Shown here one piece after another: positions 1 to 6,683 of a stretch of 7,312 bases of DNA. The stretch is taken from contig JAHQWS010000116.1 in the NCBI GenBank assembly GCA_029856295.1, forward strand, positions 1 through 7,312, read 5' to 3'. The notes below the pieces were generated by a model that was given only the letters and a program-made list of their open reading frames with translations, did no database searches and was not told where the DNA came from. Origin of the DNA: Promethearchaeia archaeon (GTDB lineage Archaea > Asgardarchaeota > Lokiarchaeia > Sigyniarchaeales > SOKP01). The translations under genes and the position numbers were made by a program. The first letter of the stretch is position 1, and each line of letters opens with the position of its first letter.

Positions 1-12
1 AGCAAATATTAT

Positions 13-1683
13 TTAAAATTTAAATATTGCTCCTTCTGCAGCGGAGGAGACAAGATTCTTATATTTTAAAAGAGCCTTACTTTTGATATCTCTTTCAAAT
101 GGCTTCCATTGCTTAAATCGTTCTTGAATTTCCTCATCTGAAATATCAACTTCAAGTTTTCTTTTAGATATGTCAATTCTTACTATATCACCATTTTCTA
201 TTATTGCAATAGGACCACCTACATACGCTTCGGGACTCACGTGGCCAATGCATGGTCCTGATGTAGCACCTGAAAATCGCCCATCTGTGACTAAGGCAAC
301 TCGGTCTAAATCACGCTTTAACATAAGCGTGGCGGTTACCGCTAATAATTCTGGCATCCCAGGTCCTCCCTTGGGGCCTTCATATCTAATAATTAACACT
401 GAGCCATTTTCTACCTTATTTTGAGATATCGCATCAATTACTTCTTGTTCAGAATTGAAACATAAAGCAGATCCCTCAAAATTTAACATTTTTTTATCCT
501 TAATAGCTGATTGTTTTACCACAGCACCCTCAGGTGCTAAATTACCCTTTAATACCACAGTTCCTCCTTCTGGATAAACAGGATTGTCTAAAGGTCGAAT
601 TACATTATCATCTAACACATTTATTCTTCTTATCAGCTTACCAATAGTTTTTCCTGAAACTGTTAGACAATCCAGATTAAGAAACTCCTTTAATCTGTTT
701 AATACTGCTGGAATTCCACCTGCTTTATACAAATCCACTATCCCATAATCTCCCGATGGAGAAACATTAATTATTGTTGGAATCTTCTCACTATATTCAT
801 TGAATATCTCTAAATCAAAATCGATGTCCATTTCATGCGCAATTGCTGGAAGGTGCAGAGCTGAATTTGTAGATCCTCCGATAGCAACATCAACCATCAA
901 GGCGTTTTCAAAAGATTTCTGGTTCATTATCTTAGAGGGAGTTAGGTCTTGTTTTAATAATTCAATAATTTGCCTTCCAGAGTTTTTTGCAATTATGTAT
1001 TTCATTCTTGTCATTGCTGGAGTTGTAGCTGCATTAGGTAAAGTCATTCCAAATGCTTCCATTAGACATTGTATGGTATTTGCTGTCCCCATAACCTCAC
1101 ATGCTCCGTAGGTGGCACAACTTATGCATTTCAATTTATGATCAAAATCTTCATAATTTCCTTGTTCAATTCCAACATAATCAGGCGTGAATCTTACTTC
1201 ATAAAAGCTTGGGCCTCCTGGAACACAAATAGTTGGAATATCTAGTCTAACGGCCGCCATCAAGATTGCAGGGTTAATTTTATCGCAACCAGATAAGGTT
1301 ACCATTGCATCTAGCCTATGTGCTTCAACCATTAATTCAATTGAATCCGCAATAACTTCTCTTTGAGGTAAAATATATCGCATTCCTTCATTGCCATTAG
1401 CCCACCCATCACAGGGCCCCACTGTACAGAATTCGAATGGAATGCCCCCTGCCTCAGCTACACCTAGCTTAACAGCTTGAGCTAAATCTCTTAAATGTTT
1501 ATGCCCGGGATTAAGTTCATTCCAAGTGTTAACTATGCCAACAAATGGTTTGTTATGAATATCTTTATCTTCTAAACCCAAACTTTCAATTATACCTTCC
1601 GTTACATAGTTGAAGGGTGTTTTTTTTATGCCTTCAAAAATGGTATCGCTTCTTTTCTTTAAATTGATTTTATCATCAACCAT
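13..1683 (-). CDS. IlvD/Edd-family dehydratase, probably a sugar-acid dehydratase (dihydroxy-acid dehydratase-like)
   Basis: Complete 556-residue protein, the usual length for dihydroxy-acid dehydratases (DHAD). The family removes water from 2,3-dihydroxy acids using an Fe-S cluster, a divalent metal and a Ser alkoxide, in the cytoplasm. Visible motifs are GCDK (Cys133, Asp134, Lys135), GAC followed by MGTANT (Cys195), YEGPKGGPGMPE near 434-445 and DGRFSGATSG with the likely catalytic Ser471. The motif NPGHKHL has Gly60 where [2Fe-2S] members have Cys; E. coli IlvD, a [4Fe-4S] enzyme, also has PGH there, so a [4Fe-4S] cluster is inferred. The substrate region CDGWANGNEG (91-100) departs from the DGIAMGH of biosynthetic IlvD. 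Together with MGTANT and the neighbouring aldolase and dehydrogenase, this favours an aldonate such as gluconate, galactonate or a pentonate. No other branched-chain amino acid gene is nearby. DHAD activity, or both, remains possible. The ATG at 1683 has AAGGA seven bases upstream. Family is certain; substrate is not. Confidence 0.93.
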   Translation of the reverse strand: MVDDKINLKKRSDTIFEGIKKTPFNYVTEGIIESLGLEDKDIHNKPFVGIVNTWNELNPGHKHLRDLAQAVKLGVAEAGGIPFEFCTVGPCDGWANGNEGMRYILPQREVIADSIELMVEAHRLDAMVTLSGCDKINPAILMAAVRLDIPTICVPGGPSFYEVRFTPDYVGIEQGNYEDFDHKLKCISCATYGACEVMGTANTIQCLMEAFGMTLPNAATTPAMTRMKYIIAKNSGRQIIELLKQDLTPSKIMNQKSFENALMVDVAIGGSTNSALHLPAIAHEMDIDFDLEIFNEYSEKIPTIINVSPSGDYGIVDLYKAGGIPAVLNRLKEFLNLDCLTVSGKTIGKLIRRINVLDDNVIRPLDNPVYPEGGTVVLKGNLAPEGAVVKQSAIKDKKMLNFEGSALCFNSEQEVIDAISQNKVENGSVLIIRYEGPKGGPGMPELLAVTATLMLKRDLDRVALVTDGRFSGATSGPCIGHVSPEAYVGGPIAIIENGDIVRIDISKRKLEVDISDEEIQERFKQWKPFERDIKSKALLKYKNLVSSAAEGAIFKF

Positions 1684-1690
1684 TTTAAAA

Positions 1691-1695
1691 TCCTT
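1691..1695 (-). promoter_or_regulatory. Ribosome binding site of the dehydratase gene
   Basis: Read on the minus strand this is AAGGA, seven bases before the ATG at 1683. It supports that start and implies a leadered transcript, unlike the divergent gene. Confidence 0.5.
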
Positions 1696-1745
1696 AGGTT
1701 AATTAAAAACTTATTATCTTTTTTTTAAGCTATAATCAAATTAAT

Positions 1746-1762
1746 ATTATTTCAAAAATAAT
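1746..1762. promoter_or_regulatory. Candidate operator: perfect inverted repeat, left of TATA
   Basis: ATTATTT and AAATAAT form a perfect 7-bp inverted repeat around a 3-bp spacer (CAA). It ends right where the T-rich TATA element begins. For leftward transcription it falls between the TATA box and the predicted start, a typical archaeal repressor position. AT-rich DNA makes such palindromes fairly easily, so a chance origin is possible. Confidence 0.35.
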
Positions 1763-1776
1763 TTTTTATATATATA
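1763..1776. promoter_or_regulatory. Shared TATA element of the divergent promoter
   Basis: A run of T followed by alternating TATATATATA lies between the two divergent genes. Rightwards, its centre is about 25-30 bp before 1794-1800, the expected archaeal distance to a transcription start, so the aldolase mRNA would have almost no leader. Leftwards, the same element reads TATATATAAAAAA and would place a start near 1743, giving a leader of about 60 bases for the dehydratase gene. Assignment is from sequence and spacing only. A purine-rich BRE is not obvious on the plus strand. Confidence 0.6.
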
Positions 1777-1790
1777 GAAATGTTTTCTAT
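1774..1790. promoter_or_regulatory. Candidate operator: perfect inverted repeat, right of TATA
   Basis: ATAGAAA and TTTCTAT form a perfect 7-bp inverted repeat around a TGT spacer. It overlaps the end of the TATA element and lies between it and the aldolase start, where a bound regulator would block polymerase. Its centre is 28 bp from that of the repeat at 1746-1762, and both have the same 7-3-7 geometry but different sequences. It contains G/C positions, so it is a somewhat better candidate than its partner. Confidence 0.4.
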
Positions 1791-1802
1791 TTTGTGATTA
1801 AT

Positions 1803-2474
1803 ATGGATAAGAATAAAGTGGAGTTAATTTTAAAAGAATATTCAAGACTCTATACTTGTGCTGTATCAGATGCTATTGATGAGTTAGGTCTTGAACCTGG
1901 TTTTATTGATGCAGGAATCAGACCAATTTGGCCCGGAGCAAGAATGGTTGGATTTGCGGGTACCATGAAAATGATTCTTTCTGATGAACCACTTGACAGA
2001 AATATTATTGCTCGTATGGTGAAATTTATAAAAATAGTCCCTAAATTTCCAATAATTTGTATAGATATGTGTGGTGAAATGACAGCAGCAGGTTTAGGTC
2101 AAAGTACAAGTAGGATTCTACAAGGTTTAGGATTTAAAGGTGGTCTTGTTGATGGGGCAGTTCGAGATATTCCTCAGGTAACTAATTTAAAATTTCCCAT
2201 ATTTGCTAGAGGTATTGTTTGTTCATCAATTCGTAGTCGAATGATTATAGATATGGATTCTGTGATGCAACCTATAAAATGTGGTGAAAGGATTATTAAT
2301 CCAGGAGATCTAATCTTTGGAGACATAAATGGTGTTGTAATTGTTAATTCTAACAAAATAGAAAATGTATTAGAAAAAGCAAAAGCAATAATATCTACAG
2401 ATAAATGGTGGTTCGAGCAGTTAGAAAATGGACGTGATCCATCTGAGATTGAAAAGGAAAAACCATTACCCTAA
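1803..2474 (+). CDS. RraA-like protein, HMG/CHA-aldolase type (putative pyruvate aldolase)
   Basis: 223 residues from the ATG at 1803. A GTG at 1794 in the same frame would add three residues, but the TATA position favours the ATG on a near-leaderless transcript. The family (PF03737) includes 4-hydroxy-4-methyl-2-oxoglutarate/4-carboxy-4-hydroxy-2-oxoadipate aldolases, which are metal-dependent enzymes that release pyruvate and often decarboxylate oxaloacetate, and the RNase E regulator RraA. The core VDGAVRD (116-122) carries the Arg121-Asp122 pair of the enzymes, where Asp binds the metal; E. coli RraA has R-Q there. A Gly (Gly99) 22 residues before Arg121 fits the family's Gly-to-Arg spacing, but the usual following Glu is Gln100. 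The downstream FPIFARG is typical. The length exceeds E. coli RraA (161), with a C-terminal tail rich in Trp and charged residues (about 200-223). It is old-style annotated as a demethylmenaquinone methyltransferase, which is not supported. Beside a sugar-acid dehydratase, cleavage of a 2-keto-3-deoxy acid is the natural inference. Confidence 0.85.
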   Translation: MDKNKVELILKEYSRLYTCAVSDAIDELGLEPGFIDAGIRPIWPGARMVGFAGTMKMILSDEPLDRNIIARMVKFIKIVPKFPIICIDMCGEMTAAGLGQSTSRILQGLGFKGGLVDGAVRDIPQVTNLKFPIFARGIVCSSIRSRMIIDMDSVMQPIKCGERIINPGDLIFGDINGVVIVNSNKIENVLEKAKAIISTDKWWFEQLENGRDPSEIEKEKPLP

Positions 2475-2537
2475 AAAATTCTAAATTAGTTTTATAATTA
2501 AAAAAGTTTAAGTTTCAATGATACAATAAATACTCTA

Positions 2538-2553
2538 TTTTTTCAAATTTTTT
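2538..2553 (+). terminator. T-tract terminator after the aldolase gene
   Basis: Two runs of six T separated by CAAA lie about 65-80 bases after the aldolase stop, with no GC-rich hairpin. This matches archaeal factor-independent termination at T-tracts. Some readthrough into the downstream dehydrogenase gene is possible. Confidence 0.4.
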
Positions 2554-2563
2554 AGAAATTACG

Positions 2564-2586
2564 ATTTTATAAAATTTTTATTTATA
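2564..2586 (+). promoter_or_regulatory. Possible promoter of the zinc dehydrogenase gene
   Basis: The 182-bp gap 2475-2656 is almost all A/T and codes for nothing recognisable. It holds a perfect 12-bp palindrome ATTTTATAAAAT (2564-2575) followed by TTTATTTATAG. Either could be a TATA box giving a leader of roughly 45-60 bases. A later A/T run near 2619-2630 is an alternative that would give a very short leader. Base composition makes this assignment weak. Confidence 0.25.
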
Positions 2587-2639
2587 GACATAATTATTAT
2601 TAGAATAAAGACTAAAAAAAATAAATTTAAATGATTAAA

Positions 2640-2645
2640 AGAGGG
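2640..2645 (+). promoter_or_regulatory. Ribosome binding site before a TTG start
   Basis: AGAGGG ends 11 bases before the TTG at 2657. An in-frame TAA at 2636-2638 rules out any start further upstream, and no ATG or GTG lies between. The next in-frame Met codons are at residues 38 and 40, beyond the conserved beginning of the domain, so TTG is the only good start. Confidence 0.45.
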
Positions 2646-2656
2646 TTTTAAAAGAA

Positions 2657-3811
2657 TTGAAGGGAACAAAAAAGGTTTTAGCAGCTGTTTTGGAACATCG
2701 AGGTAAAATTGTACCTCGAACGTTTCCATATCCAGAAAACGTACCCGATAATGCTGCAGTTGTTAAGATGAAGATGTGTGGGATTTGTGGAACGGATCAT
2801 CATCTCGTTAAAAATTGGTCATTAATACCTACTCCTGTTATTTTAGGTCATGAATGTCTTGGTGAGATTTATGAAATTGGAGAGAATGCTAGTAAAAATC
2901 TTGAGGCGAGAGGTGAAGTGTTATTAGAAGGAGATAGAGTTACTTGGTATGCGGGATTTTCATGTGGAAAATGCTGGTATTGTCGAAATATTCCAAGTAA
3001 TCATATGGGATCACTTTGCATTAATAATAAAGGTTATGGTCAAAATATTTCTTGTAAAGATCCACCTCATTTGTTTGGAGGATATTCTGAATATGTATAT
3101 ATACTTCCCGAGACATGGGTTTACAAGATTCCTGAAGGATTACCGGATAAAGTAGCAGTATTAACAGATGTGTTTGCAGTTTCGAGTGGGATCAGAAAAG
3201 CAATGATGCCTTTTCCTGCATTAAAAGAGGGTTTTGGACCTAGTGATATTGTTGCCATTCAAGGATCCGGTTCAATTGGATTAGCCGCAGGAATAGTAGC
3301 AAAATTATGTGGAGCGTATAAAGTCTTTCTTATAGGTGGAGAAAAACAGCGGATTAAAATGGCAGAGGAACTCGGAATTTTTGATTTAATAATTGATATT
3401 GGTGACATAGATAAATCCATAGATCGAATAAAGATGATAAAACAAGCTACTCCTGGGGGGGTTGGTCCAGATATGATTGTTGAGGCCGCTGGAGTACCTG
3501 AGGCTGTTCCTGAAGGTATAGAAATGCTCCGTCGTGGAGGTACTTATGTTGAGTTAGGGAATTTTATTCCAACTGGAACAATCGAGATTAGCCCATTCAG
3601 ACATCTCTGTTTTAAAGACATTATATTGATTGGGCAATTCGCAATACCTCCTCAAACATTTGATGTGGCTTTAAAAATGCTCGAAATGGCTCTTGATAGA
3701 GGTATACCATTGGAAAAGATGGTATCTACGAAATATAGTATTAATAATGTAGCAGATGCATTTAAAAAAGAAAATAAGTATAAAGGCGTGAAATCAGTGG
3801 TTATTCCTTAA
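2657..3811 (+). CDS. Zinc-dependent medium-chain alcohol/polyol dehydrogenase
   Basis: 384 residues starting with TTG, a normal to slightly long member of the zinc-containing medium-chain dehydrogenases (sorbitol, threonine, glucose and alcohol dehydrogenase relatives). The N-terminal GroES-like domain has CGICGTDHH with catalytic-zinc Cys44, then GHE with His65-Glu66. Asp171 stands near where many members have a Glu ligand. A structural-zinc lobe has Cys103, Cys106, Cys109 and Cys121; the last gap is 11 residues rather than the common 7. The Rossmann motif GSGSIG is at 203-208. The second strand ends in LIGGEKQR with Gly instead of the Asp that binds the NAD ribose, hinting at NADP use or dual specificity. 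The C-terminal part has AAGVPEAV and RRGGTYVELGNF. Its position after the aldolase suggests oxidation of a sugar or polyol feeding the pathway, or reduction of the aldehyde the aldolase releases. The sequence does not fix the substrate. Confidence 0.92.
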   Translation: MKGTKKVLAAVLEHRGKIVPRTFPYPENVPDNAAVVKMKMCGICGTDHHLVKNWSLIPTPVILGHECLGEIYEIGENASKNLEARGEVLLEGDRVTWYAGFSCGKCWYCRNIPSNHMGSLCINNKGYGQNISCKDPPHLFGGYSEYVYILPETWVYKIPEGLPDKVAVLTDVFAVSSGIRKAMMPFPALKEGFGPSDIVAIQGSGSIGLAAGIVAKLCGAYKVFLIGGEKQRIKMAEELGIFDLIIDIGDIDKSIDRIKMIKQATPGGVGPDMIVEAAGVPEAVPEGIEMLRRGGTYVELGNFIPTGTIEISPFRHLCFKDIILIGQFAIPPQTFDVALKMLEMALDRGIPLEKMVSTKYSINNVADAFKKENKYKGVKSVVIP

Positions 3812-3892
3812 TAGTCTATTATAATATTAGAAATATATTCATACAGGTAAAGTTCATAATAAATGTAGAATTGAATTAGAGATAAAATTAGA

Positions 3893-4140
3893 TTATATAG
3901 GAAAAGGAAAAGCCATATGTCTACATATACCAATATTATTATGCCCTAATTTTTCAGCTTTGGTAAATTTACCATTAATTGTTTCTCTTAATTCTTTCCA
4001 TAGATCTTCACCAGTTCTTCAATTGTCTCATCCTCTGTTATAATTTTACTAGCATCAACATCAATATTAGTCCTCATCCAATCACAAGTTTTAGGATTAC
4101 CACAGGTATTATAATTATCTATCAAATCCCTTATTTTATA
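3893..4140 (-). pseudogene. Frameshifted C-terminal remnant of a UxaA-family (altronate/galactarate dehydratase) gene
   Basis: The 347-bp gap between the convergent stops contains coding-like sequence on the minus strand. One frame is open from 4140 to a stop at 3988-3990 and reads CGNPKTCDWM, then NIDVDASKII and EDETIEE. A second is open from 4018 to a stop at 3893-3895 and reads RTGEDLWKELRETINGK, then FTKAEKLGHN. Adding one A in the GAAGAAC around 4016-4024 joins them into about 82 residues. This order matches my recollection of the end of UxaA-type proteins: GNP or ATN, then IDxDAG, TIEExGE, and GKxTKxExLGH. UxaA, GarD and relatives dehydrate altronate, galactarate and similar acids. At least 300 N-terminal residues are missing, there is no good start codon, and a TAA at 4141-4143 lies upstream. 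It begins 18 bases after the GH38-like stop. The rest of the gap (3812-3892) is A/T-rich with no recognised feature. The frameshift could be a sequencing error, but the truncation is not. Confidence 0.62.
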
Positions 4141-4158
4141 TTATCTGTAGTCTATTAG

Positions 4159-6642
4159 CTAAAGTTCAAAGATTTTAATTTTCCAAGGTGCCATGATTAA
4201 TTTATTCTTTTCTATTTTATTTATGAAATTGTAATTTAAATCAATTTCTTTCAAATAATTTTTAATTAATGAACCTTTTAAATTTAATTTAATTTCTTTA
4301 TTACTCTCATTTAAAATTCTAATAAAGCAATTTTTGCCCCTTCTCCATAGATTAATTAGAGAAATCTCGGGATTCATTGATACCCACGAGTCAGATGTTT
4401 TAATATATTCGTGGTTTCCTTGAATAGCAGTCCCTAATAAATTGAATTTATACATATTTACTTGCTGAAAAGCCGAGTAAAATTTTACATCGTGTAGAAT
4501 AGATATTGAAAACTCATATATACCTTTTTTCTTTATCAAATTGTGAATTTCAAAATTTTTACGATTAATAATAAATTGTTGGCTATTCTTTTGAATGTAA
4601 AGGATACTTTTATCTTCTCCCACTAACCAGAGAAAGTCTAACGTTTGAATATTTGATCGTTTTGTTTCTTCAATCCCAAATGGATAGTTTATTAGAGATT
4701 TTAAGATTTTAAAAGAGGGTCTAACAATAATTTCTTCCAATAACTCAGAATTCAAAACAAACTCAAGTCTATTTACTCCATTATATTGATTAATTTCAAT
4801 AGTGAAAATTTTATTGCGAATTTCGCCTTGTATAACGAATTTATTCTCAAGTTCATTTTGAATTTGGTCAATTAACGTTAAAGTATAATCGTATGAAGAC
4901 CCTAATTTTAATCTATAAACCTCGCTATTTTTAAAATTTACTTCAATTGTTTGATTATCTTCTAAGATTACTATATCATAAAGAAAATTATTATCTGAAT
5001 TGAATTCTTGTTGATCTTGTTCAATAAAAGAATAGATTTTGTATCCCATTGATGGCATGTTTGGAATAAATTTTATAGTAGAATCTTGATATATAAAATC
5101 CAAGAACTCTCCCTTTTCATCAACCAGCATCCTTTTAGAAGCATTTTCTAATTGTAATGGGATTGAGACTATATCTTGCCGGGTATAGATTGTGGGATTT
5201 AGAACGAATAAATCTAAAACATCTTCTTTCTTATTCATTGAGTTTTCAATAAGAAAATCTATAAATTTTTTAAGACTCTCACTAATAAAAATATCGCATG
5301 CTCTTATGATTTCCTTTTGAATTTTAATGCTTAAATCCGAAATTGCAATTCCCTCTTTTCTTATTTTTAGCTTTTCGTATTCTATTTTACTTAACTGTTG
5401 GGCAGAATAATCTCCTGGTTGCACATATGGTACAGCATAATTATCGTGAGCTTGGGTTAACAAAAATCTTTTCCATAACTCATCTAGTAGAGAATCATTT
5501 GGCTCTCCATTAAATCGACCTAAAATGCAATTTACTATTTCTGCAGATATTAAGGCAACTTCACATTTTTTATTATTTAAAAATAATTCATTCTGAATAA
5601 AAATGTATTCGCCTAATGAAAATTCATCCCTACAATATTTAAACTCTCCATCCGTTTTGATAATCTCAAATAATTCCGAGCAGGAAACAAATTTACCAAA
5701 TATTTCGGAAAATCTTGATATACGCCAAACTTCTTCTTGAAAAGGTAACGGATTGATAAAATCATCTAAAGAAGAAAATATTAGATGTTTCATAAAGGGG
5801 CGGGCCACGGCTTGGAATAATAAATCCGGAATCTCTTGATAGAAAGTACCATGCCAAAATTCTCCATTAAAGATCCCGGGTTGATCTGTTATCGAGCTTA
5901 TTGCTGAATTATCCAAACCTACCCAATTAATCTTCCCCGAATTGGATGTTGGGCAAGTACCTAATAATCTTGTTCTGAGGGAGCAAAATTCTATATTAAA
6001 ACCGTTTAAGATCTGCGGAATTTGGGGATGAAGTGAAACCTCTGAACAATAATAAATCCTACAATCTAGTCCTAACTGATTTAACACCTTTAATCCGAAT
6101 TCAATTTGTTTTATATTTGATTCTTCACCGATAATTAGACTATAAGGCTGCGAAAATGTCGGATTAATAATCTCAAAACGCCCTTTTTTAAATAAGGCTA
6201 AAAATTCTGCAATTTTTTCAGGATATTGATTTTTTAACCATTCAAAACAACATATTGCAACCTCAATATTATAGGGCATTTTGGTTTCAACAGCTAATTT
6301 CATTCTATCTATTATACGATCTAAAGCAAATTCGGGTGAATCAAATTCACAGAAACCTATATCATTTATTATAACTCCTCCATGCCCCCCAAAAATATGA
6401 TAAATTTTAGGACGGATTTCTTTCCAAATAATTAATTCAATTCTTTTTATTATCTTCTTAAATTTATTATATTTCCCGCCATTTACTTCATTTTTTAAAT
6501 TGTTGATTTTCTCCTTGATTCTATTAAAATTGAATTTAATCTGTCTTATTGGATTTTTTTCGTAAAAATCTCTAATTAATTCAATAATTCTTTCAAGAGC
6601 TAAAATTTCTTCATTGCTAATTCTTAAATTCTTATTTTCCAT
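4159..6642 (-). CDS. Divergent glycoside hydrolase family 38-like protein (alpha-mannosidase fold)
   Basis: 827 residues from the ATG at 6642; a GTG at 6648 would add two. Residues 1-80 are helical, basic and Lys/Asn-rich, with no family match seen and no signal peptide, so it is probably cytoplasmic. From about 81 it follows GH38: an N-terminal barrel with WLKNQYPEK (135-143), GRFEI, and PQIPQIL (206-212); a middle domain with LLTQAHDNYAVP including His399-Asp400; and a C-terminal beta region with VLNPTIYTRQDIV (about 480-492), IPNMPSMGYKIY and YPFGIEETKR (653-662). Family members cleave alpha-mannosides with a metal held by His, two Asp and His, one Asp being the nucleophile. Here His399 is kept and Asp94 (NDIGF) may be a ligand, but the His two residues before it is Ile. 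The nucleophile motif DxFGHS reads SEVSLH (200-205), so Asp is Ser, with Glu201 adjacent. Altered mechanism or loss of catalysis is inferred. It is likely co-transcribed after the HD gene. Confidence 0.78.
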   Translation of the reverse strand: MENKNLRISNEEILALERIIELIRDFYEKNPIRQIKFNFNRIKEKINNLKNEVNGGKYNKFKKIIKRIELIIWKEIRPKIYHIFGGHGGVIINDIGFCEFDSPEFALDRIIDRMKLAVETKMPYNIEVAICCFEWLKNQYPEKIAEFLALFKKGRFEIINPTFSQPYSLIIGEESNIKQIEFGLKVLNQLGLDCRIYYCSEVSLHPQIPQILNGFNIEFCSLRTRLLGTCPTSNSGKINWVGLDNSAISSITDQPGIFNGEFWHGTFYQEIPDLLFQAVARPFMKHLIFSSLDDFINPLPFQEEVWRISRFSEIFGKFVSCSELFEIIKTDGEFKYCRDEFSLGEYIFIQNELFLNNKKCEVALISAEIVNCILGRFNGEPNDSLLDELWKRFLLTQAHDNYAVPYVQPGDYSAQQLSKIEYEKLKIRKEGIAISDLSIKIQKEIIRACDIFISESLKKFIDFLIENSMNKKEDVLDLFVLNPTIYTRQDIVSIPLQLENASKRMLVDEKGEFLDFIYQDSTIKFIPNMPSMGYKIYSFIEQDQQEFNSDNNFLYDIVILEDNQTIEVNFKNSEVYRLKLGSSYDYTLTLIDQIQNELENKFVIQGEIRNKIFTIEINQYNGVNRLEFVLNSELLEEIIVRPSFKILKSLINYPFGIEETKRSNIQTLDFLWLVGEDKSILYIQKNSQQFIINRKNFEIHNLIKKKGIYEFSISILHDVKFYSAFQQVNMYKFNLLGTAIQGNHEYIKTSDSWVSMNPEISLINLWRRGKNCFIRILNESNKEIKLNLKGSLIKNYLKEIDLNYNFINKIEKNKLIMAPWKIKIFEL

Positions 6643-6683
6643 TATCACTTAACCAAAGATTGGCATTTCTATTTAATTGGCGT

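Noticed and set aside
1..40. AATATT-containing inverted repeat around the dehydratase stop, considered as a terminator hairpin
   Set aside because: The stem is entirely A/T, partly inside the coding end, and too little downstream sequence is present to judge.
800..1111. A 103-codon plus-strand open frame (and a shorter one at 170-424) inside the dehydratase gene
   Set aside because: Both lie opposite strongly conserved dehydratase motifs, have no family resemblance and no ribosome site; they are antisense shadows.
2174..2356. Minus-strand open frame inside the aldolase gene
   Set aside because: It is antisense to the conserved VDGAVRD region and has no start signal or recognisable content.
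2631..2651. Six-codon mini-ORF (MIKRGF) overlapping the ribosome site of the dehydrogenase gene, considered as a leader peptide
   Set aside because: It is very short, has no ribosome site of its own and no regulatory codon pattern; chance is sufficient explanation.
2949..3155. Plus-strand 68-codon frame inside the dehydrogenase gene
   Set aside because: It overlaps the zinc-lobe and neighbouring coding sequence in another frame and has no independent support.
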